In this document: positions 35,323 to 43,963 of the stretch, one piece after another
Layout: every line of letters starts with the position of its first letter
Numbering within the stretch: position 1 is the stretch's first letter
NCBI RefSeq assembly: GCF_018619435.1
Contig: NZ_JAHFZF010000005.1
Coordinates: 124,001-188,000, forward strand
Source: Rhodoferax sp. U11-2br
GTDB taxonomy: Bacteria > Pseudomonadota > Gammaproteobacteria > Burkholderiales > Burkholderiaceae_C
DNA: 64,000 nucleotides
Reading direction: 5' to 3'
Made by a program: the position numbers and the translations under genes
The notes under the pieces: generated by a model
What the model saw: the letters and a program-made list of their open reading frames with translations, nothing else
Database searches by the model: none
What the model was told of the DNA's origin: nothing

Positions 35323-37011
35323 TTAAAGCACTTCGCTGGCAAAGTCGGCCAGCCGAGAGCGTTCACCCCGGGCCAGGGTGATGTGGCCGCCATGTGCCCA
35401 GCCTTTGAATTTGTCCACCGCATAAGTCAGGCCCGATGAACCTTCGGTCAGGTAGGGCGTGTCGATCTGCGCGATGTTGCCCATACAAATGATCTTGGTG
35501 CCTGGGCCGGCGCGGGTGATCAGGGTCTTCATCTGCTTGGGGGTCAGATTCTGGGCCTCGTCGATGATCACGTATTTGTTCAGGAAGGTGCGCCCGCGCA
35601 TGAAGTTCATGCTCTTGACCTTGATGCGGCTGCGGATCAGCTCGTTGGTGGCGGCACGGCCCCATTCACCGGCGGCGGTGTCGGTTTTGCCCAGCACTTC
35701 CAGGTTGTCGTCGAGCGCCCCCATCCACGGGCCCATCTTCTCTTCTTCGGTGCCGGGCAGGAAACCAATGTCTTCGCCGACGCTGACGGTGGCACGCGTC
35801 ACGATGATTTCGGTGTAGCGGCGTTCATCGAGCACCTGTGTCAGACCCGATGCCAGCGCCATCAGCGTTTTGCCGGTGCCAGCGGTGCCGGTCAGGGTGA
35901 CAAAGTCGACCTCGGGGTCCATCAGCAGGTTCATCGCGAAGTTCTGCTCGCGGTTGCGGGTGGTGATGCCCCAGACCGCATTTTTCAGGTGGGTGAAGTC
36001 GCGCAGGGTTTTGAACACCGCCACTTTGCCCCGGATTTCTGTCACCTTGGCGTACAGGCTGGGTTCACCGGGTGATTCGAAGTAGACAAACTGGTTGACC
36101 AGCAGCTGCGGCACCACCGGGCCGCTGATGCGGTAGAAGGTGTGGGCACCCTGTTGCCAGCTCTCCACCGATTTGCCGTGGGTGGTCCAGAAGTCAGAGG
36201 GCAGGGCATAAGCGCCCGAATACAGCAGGTCACCGTCCTCCAGGGTTTTGTCGTTCTGGTAGTCGTCGGTGGACAAGCCCAGCGCGCGGGCTTTGACCCG
36301 CATGTTGATGTCCTTGGACACCAGCACCACCTCGCGCGGTGCGTGTTGTTTGCGCAGGGCTTCGACCACACCCAGGATCTGGTTGTCGGCCTTGCCCTGG
36401 GGCAGGCTCAGAGGCAGGTCGTAACTGAGCAGCTGCGTCTGGAAGAACAGGCGGCCACGCGCTTCGGTGTGGCCGGTGGCATCTAGCGGCAGGCCGCTGG
36501 TGATGTCGCCACCCTGGTGTTCGGCCAGTGCGTCCAGTGACCGGCTGGTCTGGCGGCCGTTGCGCGCCACCTCGGTCATGCCCTTTTTGTGGGCGTCCAG
36601 CTCTTCAAGCACGATCATCGGCAGGAAGATGTCGTGCTCTTCAAAACGGAACAGGCAACTCGGATCGTGTAGGAGCACATTGGTGTCGAGCACAAACAGG
36701 CGGGTGGGTCCCTCAAAACGCTTGGATTTGGCGCGGGAACGTTCCACCGGTTTGGGAGCGGCGGGGCGCACAACTTCGGGTGTGGTTACGGGCCGATCTG
36801 CCTGGATGGGTTGCGCTGCTTTGCTGGTCCGGCTGCGGCTGGGCGGTGTGGCTGTGGCCGGGCTGCTGGTCAGGACTTCGGCCGCCTTGACCGGTTCGGG
36901 CACTTCGGCGCTGACCGTGGCTTTTTGCTTCGGGCGCGTCTTGGCGGGTGTTTCATACTCTTGTTGTGACAGCAAGGCGGCGCGTTTGGTAGGAGCAGAG
37001 GGCAAGGGCAT
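35323..37011 (-). CDS. PhoH-family ATPase with N-terminal PIN domain
   Basis: A 562-aa cytoplasmic protein. The first 95 residues are a low-complexity basic Ala/Pro/Thr tail. The PIN ribonuclease domain follows (LFVLDTNVLLHDPSCLFRFEE and later VVLVSKDINMRVKARALGL, with acidic residues that would bind metal), then the PhoH ATPase domain with Walker A TGTAGTGKTLMAL (about 372-384) and the EAQNLTPKQMKTLITRAG motif. PIN-PhoH proteins are linked to RNA metabolism and may unwind and cleave RNA. A single gene on this strand, with the Bcp gene upstream. Confidence 0.93.
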   Translation of the reverse strand: MPLPSAPTKRAALLSQQEYETPAKTRPKQKATVSAEVPEPVKAAEVLTSSPATATPPSRSRTSKAAQPIQADRPVTTPEVVRPAAPKPVERSRAKSKRFEGPTRLFVLDTNVLLHDPSCLFRFEEHDIFLPMIVLEELDAHKKGMTEVARNGRQTSRSLDALAEHQGGDITSGLPLDATGHTEARGRLFFQTQLLSYDLPLSLPQGKADNQILGVVEALRKQHAPREVVLVSKDINMRVKARALGLSTDDYQNDKTLEDGDLLYSGAYALPSDFWTTHGKSVESWQQGAHTFYRISGPVVPQLLVNQFVYFESPGEPSLYAKVTEIRGKVAVFKTLRDFTHLKNAVWGITTRNREQNFAMNLLMDPEVDFVTLTGTAGTGKTLMALASGLTQVLDERRYTEIIVTRATVSVGEDIGFLPGTEEEKMGPWMGALDDNLEVLGKTDTAAGEWGRAATNELIRSRIKVKSMNFMRGRTFLNKYVIIDEAQNLTPKQMKTLITRAGPGTKIICMGNIAQIDTPYLTEGSSGLTYAVDKFKGWAHGGHITLARGERSRLADFASEVL

Positions 37012-37050
37012 GAAAACTCTCGAAGTGATGAGGTATGGGGGCTAAAAGCA

Positions 37051-37082
37051 AAACAGCCGCCATGTCACCAGGGCGGCTGTTT
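37051..37082. terminator. Terminator between bcp and the PhoH gene
   Basis: AAACAGCCGCC / GGCGGCTGTTT-type arms (AAACAGCCGC at 37051, GCGGCTGTTT ending 37082) with a 12-nt loop. Read on the minus strand it follows bcp, so PhoH probably has its own promoter. Confidence 0.8.
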
Positions 37083-37203
37083 CAAAGCGAGTTGGCGTGA
37101 CTGTCAACAACATGCAAATCATTATGCACGAGCTGTCTGACAACGACGCCGGACGGTGTGTTTTGGCAGGTCCTGTCTCCAGGGTTTGGCAAAACCGGTG
37201 GTA

Positions 37204-37689
37204 TCAGGCCGCGATGGCGGTCTTTTTGAGGTTCTTGACCGCTTCCAGCACCTCGTCCACATGGCCGGGTACTTTCAGGCCACGCCATTCTTCCTTGAGG
37301 GTGCCGTCGGCACCGATCAGGAAGGTGCTGCGTTCGATGCCCTTGACCTTCTTGCCGTACATGATCTTGTTTTTGACCACACCAAACATGTGGCACATCT
37401 TTTCTTCGGTGTCGGCGATCAGCTCAAACGGCAGCTCCAGCTTCTGCTTGAAATCGTCGTGTGACTTCATGTTGTCGCGCGAGACACCAAACACCGTGGC
37501 ACCGGCCTTGACAAAGTCTTTGTACTTGTCGCGAAACTGCATGGCCTCGGTGGTACATCCAGGGGTGTTGTCTTTGGGGTAAAAGTACAAAACGACGATG
37601 TGGCCGAGGTGGGACGTGTTGGTGACCCGGATACCGCCTGTGGCATTGGACTCGAATTCGGGGATGGGTTTATTGACAACAATCGCCAT
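37204..37689 (-). CDS. bcp: Bcp/PrxQ-type peroxiredoxin
   Basis: Thiol peroxidase (161 aa) that reduces peroxides. The peroxidatic site is FYPKDNTPGCTTEAMQFRD with Cys45. In two-Cys Bcp the resolving Cys sits five residues later; here position 50 is Met, so the protein is the one-Cys type or uses the later Cys in EEKMCHMFGVV. The core ERSTFLIGADGTLKEEWRGLKVPGHVDEVL is typical. Confidence 0.92.
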   Translation of the reverse strand: MAIVVNKPIPEFESNATGGIRVTNTSHLGHIVVLYFYPKDNTPGCTTEAMQFRDKYKDFVKAGATVFGVSRDNMKSHDDFKQKLELPFELIADTEEKMCHMFGVVKNKIMYGKKVKGIERSTFLIGADGTLKEEWRGLKVPGHVDEVLEAVKNLKKTAIAA

Positions 37690-37790
37690 GGTTCTTCAAT
37701 CTCGTGTGACAGGATGCGTCAGTCTCTCAAGTCGCGGACACTATCCTTTTTTTATAGCGCTGCTGCGCCCTCGACTGCCAACTGCGGATT

Positions 37791-38159
37791 TTAACGCATT
37801 AGCAGTGCAACCGCGACATATCGCCCCTCGGCGGCCAAGATGTTGTAAGTGCGACAAGCCGCCTGGGTGTCCATGGTTTCCAGGCCAATTTGTCGCTGCA
37901 TCAAGGCTTGGGTCAGGCTCGGGTGGACAAAACGCAGGCGTTCACCGCTGCCAAAAATCACCAGCTCGGGCTGCCATTGCGCCAGTTGCTCAAATACCTC
38001 GGTCGTGATGTCTTCAAAGCGGCTGCAGGGCCAGTCCAAACGTTTGCCGCGCGAGTCCAGGATGATGCTGTGTGTGATTTTTTCGCCGCCTACCTGTACC
38101 CAGTCAGGGCCGTAGGCGTTGATGGACTGGAAATGCGGCTTGTCGGGATGTATTTTCAT
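37791..38159 (-). CDS. Mth938-like domain protein (DUF498)
   Basis: A 122-aa cytoplasmic protein of the Mth938/DUF498 family: the central sheet shows ITHSIILDSRGKRLDWPCSRFEDITTEVF, then ELVIFGSGERLRFVHPSL and the end ACRTYNILAAEGRYVAVALLM. Relatives include a mitochondrial complex I assembly factor; the bacterial function is not established. Upstream of bcp on the same strand with a 101-bp gap. Confidence 0.8.
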   Translation of the reverse strand: MKIHPDKPHFQSINAYGPDWVQVGGEKITHSIILDSRGKRLDWPCSRFEDITTEVFEQLAQWQPELVIFGSGERLRFVHPSLTQALMQRQIGLETMDTQAACRTYNILAAEGRYVAVALLMR

Positions 38160-38288
38160 GGGTCTTTCGGGGTGTCAGGCCGTCTGGGGCGCGCTGGGTT
38201 ACCGGTGCTGGGGCCTGCGCCGTGGAAGCGCAAAGACTTGTGGTCAAATTATAGGTTTCGCCCAAGTGCAGCCACTCCCGGAGGGACT

Positions 38289-39515
38289 TTGAAAACCATA
38301 CGCAAATCAGCCAAGCTGGCCAATGTGCTTTACGACATCCGCGGTCCGATCATGGATGCGGCGCGCCAGATGGAAGATGAAGGCCAGAAGATCATCAAGC
38401 TCAACCTGGGCAACTTGGCGGTGTTTGGTTTTGATGCGCCTGAAGAGATCCAGCAGGACATGATCCGCAACCTGCCCAATTCGGCGGGTTATTCGGACAG
38501 CAAGGGCATTTTTGCGGCACGCAAGGCGGTCATGCACGAAACCCAGAAGCAGGGTATTGTGGGTGTGACGCTCGACGATATCTACCTGGGTAACGGAGCC
38601 AGCGAACTCATCACCATGGCCACCAACGCCTTGCTCGACAACGGCGACGAGTTGTTGCTGCCGATGCCCGACTACCCGCTGTGGACCGCATCGACCAGCC
38701 TGTCGGGTGGCACACCGGTGCATTACCTGTGTGACGAGGCCAATGGCTGGATGCCAGACCTGGACGATATCCGCGCCAAGATCACACCCCGGACCAAGGG
38801 CATCGTGGTGATCAACCCGAACAACCCGACCGGCGTGTTGTACAGCGATGAACTGCTCCAGGGCATTGTGACCATCGCGCGTGAACACGGCTTGGTGATT
38901 CTGGCTGACGAGGTGTATGACAAGGTGCTTTACGACGGTGTCAAACACACGGCGTTGGCCAGCCTGTCGACCGATGTGCTGACACTGACTTTCAACTCGC
39001 TCTCTAAGAGTTACCGCTCCTGCGGTTACCGCGCTGGCTGGATGGTGGTCTCGGGCAACAAGAAGGCCGCCGGTGACTACATCGAGGGTTTGACCATGCT
39101 CTCGAACATGAAGCTGTGCTCCAACGTCCCCGGCCAATGGGCGATCCAGACCGCACTGGGGGGGTACCAGAGCATCAACGACCTGGTGTGTGAGGGTGGT
39201 CGCCTGCGCCGCCAGCGCGACCTGGCCTACGAGCTGATCACCGCCATCCCCGGCGTGAGCTGTGTCAAGCCTGAGGCTGCGCTCTACATGTTCCCCAAGC
39301 TGGACCCGACGCTGTACCCGATCACCGACGACCGCCAGTTTTTCCTCGAATTGCTGCGTGAAACCCGGGTGATGCTGGTGCAGGGCACCGGCTTCAACTG
39401 GCAGCAGCCGGACCATTTCCGCATTGTGTTTTTGCCACATGAAGAAGATTTGCGTGTGGCGATTGGCCGCATTGCCAAGTTTCTGGAAGGCTACCGCAAG
39501 CGGCACAGCAACTGA
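38289..39515 (+). CDS. Alanine-synthesising aminotransferase (AlaA/AlaC type)
   Basis: PLP-dependent fold-type I aminotransferase (408 aa), probably pyruvate to alanine with glutamate as donor. The family start KTIRKSAKLANVLYDIRGPI, GYSDSKGIFAARKAV, the NPNNPTGVLYSDELL motif and the PLP Lys240 in NSLSKSYRSCGYRAGW are visible. The start is TTG 38289, preceded by GGAGGGA, the only sensible ribosome binding site; the frame is open far upstream without a start of this type. It precedes hom and thrC, matching the conserved betaproteobacterial order. Confidence 0.92.
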   Translation: MKTIRKSAKLANVLYDIRGPIMDAARQMEDEGQKIIKLNLGNLAVFGFDAPEEIQQDMIRNLPNSAGYSDSKGIFAARKAVMHETQKQGIVGVTLDDIYLGNGASELITMATNALLDNGDELLLPMPDYPLWTASTSLSGGTPVHYLCDEANGWMPDLDDIRAKITPRTKGIVVINPNNPTGVLYSDELLQGIVTIAREHGLVILADEVYDKVLYDGVKHTALASLSTDVLTLTFNSLSKSYRSCGYRAGWMVVSGNKKAAGDYIEGLTMLSNMKLCSNVPGQWAIQTALGGYQSINDLVCEGGRLRRQRDLAYELITAIPGVSCVKPEAALYMFPKLDPTLYPITDDRQFFLELLRETRVMLVQGTGFNWQQPDHFRIVFLPHEEDLRVAIGRIAKFLEGYRKRHSN

Positions 39516-39530
39516 CGCACTCTTTTTTTA

Positions 39531-39571
39531 AGAGCTACTCGCGCTTATTAAATAAGGGCTAGAGGCCAATT
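39531..39571 (-). repeat. Palindromic repeat, copy C (reverse)
   Basis: AGAGCTACTCGCGCTTATTA then AATAAGGGCTAGAGGCCAATT, reverse orientation. It lies in the 78-bp gap between the aminotransferase gene and hom, 23 bp before the hom start. The arm nearest the aminotransferase is damaged (CGCGCTTA for TAGCCCTTA). Confidence 0.75.
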
Positions 39572-39593
39572 TAACCTGTAACTTTTGAAAATT

Positions 39594-40943
39594 ATGAAAC
39601 CTATTCAAGTTGGTCTGCTCGGCATCGGTGTTGTGGGCTCTGGTGCGTTCAATGTGCTGCGGCGCAACCAGGAGGAAATCAAACGCCGCGCCGGTCGCGG
39701 TATTGAGATCACGATGGTGGCCGACCTGAACGTGGCGCGTGCCCAGGAGCTGGTTGGCCCCGGTGTGACCGTGGTCAGCGACGCCCGCGCGGTGATTGCC
39801 AACCCGGACATCGACATCGTCATCGAACTCATCGGTGGCTATGGCATTGCCAAAACCCTGGTTTTAGAGGCCATTGCGGCTGGCAAACATGTTGTGACCG
39901 CCAACAAGGCATTGCTGGCAGTGCACGGCACCGAAATTTTTGCCGCTGCGTCTGCCAAAGGTGTGATGGTGGCGTTTGAGGCGGCCGTGGCAGGTGGCAT
40001 CCCGATCATCAAGGCGCTGCGCGAGGGCCTCACAGCCAACCGCATCCAGTGGGTGGCCGGCATCATCAACGGCACCACCAACTTTATTTTGAGCGAGATG
40101 CGCGACAAAGGCCTGGACTTTGCTGTGGCACTCAAAGAAGCCCAGGCACTGGGTTACGCCGAGGCCGACCCGACCTTTGACATCGAAGGTGTGGACGCAG
40201 CGCACAAGGCCACGCTGATGGCCTCCATTGCCTTTGGTGTGCCGGTGCAATTTGACAAGGCCTATGTGGAAGGCATCACACAACTGGGCGCTGCCGACAT
40301 CAAGTACGCTGAGCAACTGGGCTACCGCATCAAGCTGCTGGGCATCACAAAGCGCCGCCAGGGCGACGTGACCAAACGCCAAGCCGATGGCATTGAGCTG
40401 CGCGTGCACCCCTGCCTGGTGCCAGCCAAACGCCTGATCGCCAATGTGGAAGGCGCCATGAACGCCGTGGTGGTCAACGGTGATGCGGTGGGCAACACGC
40501 TCTACTACGGCAAGGGCGCCGGTAGTGAGCCTACCGCCAGCGCAGTGATTGCCGACCTGGTCGACATCACCCGCCTGCACACGGCGGATGCGGCGCAACG
40601 CGTGCCCCATCTGGCGTTCCAGCCCAACGCCATGAGCGATCTGGTGGTGTTGCCCATGAGTGAGGTGGTCACCAGTTACTACCTGCGCCTGCGGGTGGCC
40701 GACGAGACTGGCGTGTTGACCAAGGTCACGGGCATCCTGGCCGAGGCCGGCATCAGCATCGACGCGGTGTTGCAACGCGAAGCAGATGAAGTCTGTGGCG
40801 AGTCCCAAGTGCCGCAAACTGACGTGATCATCCTGACCCACGACTGTGTCGAGGCTTGCATGAACGCCGCTATCGCCCAGATGCAGGCGCTGCCAACCGT
40901 CTTGGGGCCCATCACCCGCATCCGCAAGGAGGAACTGGCCTGA
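39594..40943 (+). CDS. hom: Homoserine dehydrogenase
   Basis: NAD(P)-dependent enzyme of threonine/methionine synthesis (449 aa). The nucleotide motif GLLGIGVVGSGAFNVL opens the protein. The catalytic domain has IKALREGLTANRIQWVAGIINGTTNFIL, EADPTFDIEGVDAAHK and the active-site Lys region near it. A C-terminal ACT domain (YLRLRVADETGVLTKVTGILAEAGISIDAV) gives feedback control by threonine. ATG 39594 is chosen; TTG 39585 is possible. The thrC start overlaps its stop. Confidence 0.96.
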   Translation: MKPIQVGLLGIGVVGSGAFNVLRRNQEEIKRRAGRGIEITMVADLNVARAQELVGPGVTVVSDARAVIANPDIDIVIELIGGYGIAKTLVLEAIAAGKHVVTANKALLAVHGTEIFAAASAKGVMVAFEAAVAGGIPIIKALREGLTANRIQWVAGIINGTTNFILSEMRDKGLDFAVALKEAQALGYAEADPTFDIEGVDAAHKATLMASIAFGVPVQFDKAYVEGITQLGAADIKYAEQLGYRIKLLGITKRRQGDVTKRQADGIELRVHPCLVPAKRLIANVEGAMNAVVVNGDAVGNTLYYGKGAGSEPTASAVIADLVDITRLHTADAAQRVPHLAFQPNAMSDLVVLPMSEVVTSYYLRLRVADETGVLTKVTGILAEAGISIDAVLQREADEVCGESQVPQTDVIILTHDCVEACMNAAIAQMQALPTVLGPITRIRKEELA

Positions 40944-42370
40944 TGAACTACCTCTCCACCCGCGGCGACCACAGCCCCAAGCGTTTTTGTGACATTCTGC
41001 TTGAAGGCCTGGCGCCCGATGGCGGCCTCTATCTGCCTGAGTCCTATCCCCAGGTGGATGACGCCACCCTGAGCCGTTGGCGCAAGGTTTACCACGTGCA
41101 GGGTTACGCCGAGCTGGCGTTCGAGATCCTGTCGCTCTATATCGACGACATTCCGGCCGACGACCTGCGCGCGATCTGCGCCAAGACTTACACCGCCGAG
41201 GTGTTTGGTACCGGCGAGATCGTGCCGCTGCGCCATTTGGACAACGGCATCTGGCTAGAGGCCTTGTCCAACGGCCCGACGCTGGCGTTCAAGGACATGG
41301 CGATGCAGCTGCTGGGCAACCTGTTCGAGTACGAGCTGGCACGTCGCGGTGAACAACTCAACATCCTGGGCGCGACCAGTGGCGACACCGGCAGCGCCGC
41401 CGAATACGCGATGCGTGGCAAAAAAGGCGTGCGTGTTTTCATGACCAGCCCGGCCGGTCGCATGAGCCCGTTCCAGCAGGCGCAGATGTTCAGCCTGATG
41501 GATGAGAACATCATCAACATCGCGGTTGAAGGTGTGTTTGACGACTGCCAGGACATGGTCAAGGCGGTCAGCAACGATCTGGACTTCAAGCGCCAGTACA
41601 AGATTGGCACGGTCAACTCGATCAACTGGGCGCGGCTGCTGGCGCAAGTGGTTTATTACTTTGCCGGTTATTTCCAGGCCACGGAAACCAACGACCAGAA
41701 GGTCAGCTTCACCGTGCCGAGCGGCAACTTCGGCAACATCTGCGCAGGCCATGTCGCGCGCATGATGGGTTTGCCGATTGCCAAGCTGGTGGCGGCCACC
41801 AACGAAAACGACGTGCTCGACGAGTTCTTCAAAACCGGGGTCTACCGCGTGCGCGCCAGTGCCGACACGCATGAGACCTCCAGCCCGTCGATGGACATTT
41901 CCAAGGCCAGCAACTTCGAGCGTTTCATTTTTGACCTGCTGGGCCGCGACGGCGCGCGTGTCAAAGCGCTGTTTGGCGAGGCCCTGGCGCGCAGCGGCCA
42001 GTTTGACCTGAGCCAGCATCCGGCCTTCAACGACATCCGCCTGCGCTACGGTTTTGTCAGCGGCAAAAGCACCCACGCCAACCGCCTGGCCACCATCAAG
42101 GAGAGTTTTGAGCAGCACGCGATGGTGATCGACCCGCATACCGCCGACGGTGTCAAGGTGGCGCGTGAGCAGTTGCAAACCGATGTGCCGATGATCGTGC
42201 TGGAGACCGCCTTGCCGATCAAATTTGCTGAAACCATCGTCGAAGCCACGGGCCGTGAGCCGGAGCGCCCGGCTAAGTTTGACGGCATCGAGGCTTTGCC
42301 CAAGCGGGTGATCACCATGGCGGCCGATGCTGCCGCCATCAAGCAGTTGATCCGCAGTCGCTGCGTCTGA
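40943..42370 (+). CDS. thrC: Threonine synthase
   Basis: PLP enzyme (475 aa) converting O-phosphohomoserine to threonine. It starts MNYLSTRGDHSPKRFCDILLEGLAPDGGLYLP, the long-chain ThrC pattern. PLP Lys117 lies in NGPTLAFKDMAMQLLGNLF, and the ATSGDTGSAAEYAM and PSGNFGNICAGHVARMMG motifs bind the phosphate groups. TGATG overlap with hom. No thrB follows: homoserine kinase must be elsewhere. Confidence 0.96.
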   Translation: MNYLSTRGDHSPKRFCDILLEGLAPDGGLYLPESYPQVDDATLSRWRKVYHVQGYAELAFEILSLYIDDIPADDLRAICAKTYTAEVFGTGEIVPLRHLDNGIWLEALSNGPTLAFKDMAMQLLGNLFEYELARRGEQLNILGATSGDTGSAAEYAMRGKKGVRVFMTSPAGRMSPFQQAQMFSLMDENIINIAVEGVFDDCQDMVKAVSNDLDFKRQYKIGTVNSINWARLLAQVVYYFAGYFQATETNDQKVSFTVPSGNFGNICAGHVARMMGLPIAKLVAATNENDVLDEFFKTGVYRVRASADTHETSSPSMDISKASNFERFIFDLLGRDGARVKALFGEALARSGQFDLSQHPAFNDIRLRYGFVSGKSTHANRLATIKESFEQHAMVIDPHTADGVKVAREQLQTDVPMIVLETALPIKFAETIVEATGREPERPAKFDGIEALPKRVITMAADAAAIKQLIRSRCV

Positions 42371-42386
42371 AGCCGAGCCAGCCACT

Positions 42387-43625
42387 GTGCGCCCACCTTT
42401 GAAACCGCTGGACGAGGCACTGGCGGAGTTGCTCGATTTTGCGCACCCCCTGGACGGGGTGGACTCCATCTCCACCTTCGACGCCGATGGCCGGGTGTTG
42501 GCGCAAGACCTGGTGTCTGCCCTGCAGGTGCCGCCCCATGACAACAGCGCGATGGATGGGTATGCCCTGCGTTGTGCCGATCTGGCCGCGGGGGAGGCTT
42601 TGCTGGTGTCGCAGCGCATCCCTGCGGGCAGCAGCCCTGAGCCCTTGGCCGCGCAAACGGTGGCGCGACTCTTCACTGGTGCGCCGTTGCCACCCGGTGC
42701 GGACGCGGTGGTGATGCAGGAAAACTGTCAATTGCAAGAGAACGGCTGTGTGTTGGTCAACGGACCAGTGACGCTTGGCCAATGGATTCGCCGCAGCGGT
42801 GAAGACATCCAGCGAGGCGCTACCATACTCTCGAAAGGAGAGCGTCTGACCCCCGCATCACTTGGGCTGGCGGCCAGTATTGGTATGAACCAGCTGCAGG
42901 TGGTGCGCTGCCCCAAGGTGGCGTTGTTGTCCACCGGTGACGAGCTGGTCATGCCCGGCGAGGTGGCACCACAAGACATGCGCCCCGGCGCCATCTACAA
43001 CTCGAACCGTTTTGTGCTCAAGGCCTTGCTGACCCGCCTGGGTTGTGAGGTGACCGACCTGGGTATCGTGCCTGACCAGCGCCAAGCCACCATCGACGCG
43101 CTGGCCGCCGCCGCGCAGCAGCATGACCTGATCCTGACCAGTGGCGGTGTCTCGGTGGGGGAAGAAGACCACGTCAAACCCGCCGTGCAGGCGCTGGGCC
43201 AGTTGAACCTGTGGCAGATCGCTATCAAGCCCGGTAAACCCTTTGCTTATGGCCAGATCACCCGGGATGGAGTGACGGGGCAGGGTGCCCATTTCATCGG
43301 CCTGCCGGGCAACCCGGTGTCGGGGCTGGTGACCTTTTTGATGTTGGTGCGGCCGTTTTTGTTGCGACTGCAGGGGGTGACCCAGGTTGCTCCGCTATCT
43401 ATAGTGACTACCTCAGGATTTACCTGGTCTAGAGCCGATACACGCCGAGAGTTTCTGCGAGCGCGACTGAACGCGGTGGGTGCGTTGGAGCTGTTTCCCA
43501 ACCAGAGCGCGGCGGTGTTGACCTCGGCGGTCTGGGGGCATGGTCTGGTCGACAACCCGCCCGGCCAGACCATTGCGCCCGGTGACACAGTGCGTTTTAT
43601 CCCGTTTGCGGCCTTGTTGTCATGA
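42387..43625 (+). CDS. moeA: Molybdopterin molybdenumtransferase MoeA
   Basis: Inserts molybdate into adenylylated molybdopterin (412 aa). Domains are visible in order: PHDNSAMDGYALR near residue 50, TGAPLPPGADAVVMQENC, the MogA-like LLSTGDELVMPGE, SGGVSVGEEDHVKPA and GLPGNPVSGLVTFLM. It starts with a GTG 16 bp after thrC and overlaps moaD by 4 bp. Around residues 335-350 (43391-43434) the codons are unusually AT-rich and the DNA loosely resembles the local palindromic repeat. Confidence 0.94.
   Translation: MRPPLKPLDEALAELLDFAHPLDGVDSISTFDADGRVLAQDLVSALQVPPHDNSAMDGYALRCADLAAGEALLVSQRIPAGSSPEPLAAQTVARLFTGAPLPPGADAVVMQENCQLQENGCVLVNGPVTLGQWIRRSGEDIQRGATILSKGERLTPASLGLAASIGMNQLQVVRCPKVALLSTGDELVMPGEVAPQDMRPGAIYNSNRFVLKALLTRLGCEVTDLGIVPDQRQATIDALAAAAQQHDLILTSGGVSVGEEDHVKPAVQALGQLNLWQIAIKPGKPFAYGQITRDGVTGQGAHFIGLPGNPVSGLVTFLMLVRPFLLRLQGVTQVAPLSIVTTSGFTWSRADTRREFLRARLNAVGALELFPNQSAAVLTSAVWGHGLVDNPPGQTIAPGDTVRFIPFAALLS
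43391..43434 (-). repeat. Possible decayed palindromic repeat inside moeA
   Basis: TATAGTGACTACCTCAGG then ATTTACCTGGTCTAGAGCC keeps GACTAC on one side, an inner CAGG/CCTG pair and TCTAGAGCC on the other (reverse element: GCTACTAGCC, AAGGGCTAGAGGCC). Codon choice is unlike neighbouring moeA sequence. The match is poor, so this is tentative. Confidence 0.25.
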
Positions 43626-43873
43626 AGATCACCGTGAAGTATTTCGCCTCGATCCGCGAAGCCATTGGTACCGGCGTGGAAGTGCGCGAGACACAGGCCA
43701 ATACCCTGGGTGCCTTGCGCGACGAACTGATAGCGCTGGGGGGTGACCATGCCGAGAGTTTGGCGCGTGGCCGTGCTGTGCGGCTCGCGCTTAACCAGAT
43801 CATGGCGAACGAGGCAGAGGCTTTGACCGAGGGCGCCGAAGTGGCGTTTTTCCCGCCGGTGACCGGGGGCTAG
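43622..43873 (+). CDS. moaD: Molybdopterin synthase small subunit MoaD
   Basis: Ubiquitin-like sulfur carrier (83 aa), ending VAFFPPVTGG; the terminal Gly-Gly is thiocarboxylated and donates sulfur to precursor Z. The start KITVKYFASIREAIGTG is typical. It overlaps moeA by 4 bp. Confidence 0.95.
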   Translation: MKITVKYFASIREAIGTGVEVRETQANTLGALRDELIALGGDHAESLARGRAVRLALNQIMANEAEALTEGAEVAFFPPVTGG

Positions 43874-43923
43874 CGCTTGGCCAAGTTGGTCTCTGGTGTA
43901 TCGGCTGGTGCGCTATTAAAAAT

Positions 43924-43963
43924 ATATCTGTCTGCCCTTTATCCATAAGGGCTGGAGGCCATT
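43924..43963 (-). repeat. Palindromic repeat, copy D (reverse), carrying the moaE RBS
   Basis: ATATCTGTCTGCCCTTTATC then CATAAGGGCTGGAGGCCATT. Compared with copy C (AAGGGCTAGAGGCCAATT) one base change turns AGAGG into GGAGG at 43954-43958, 5 nt before the TTG start of moaE, so the repeat itself provides the Shine-Dalgarno. Confidence 0.7.

Noticed and set aside
41255..42676. Very long antisense frame (473 codons) across thrC and moeA
   Set aside because: It is the mirror of two well-supported genes; long antisense frames are expected in GC-rich coding DNA.
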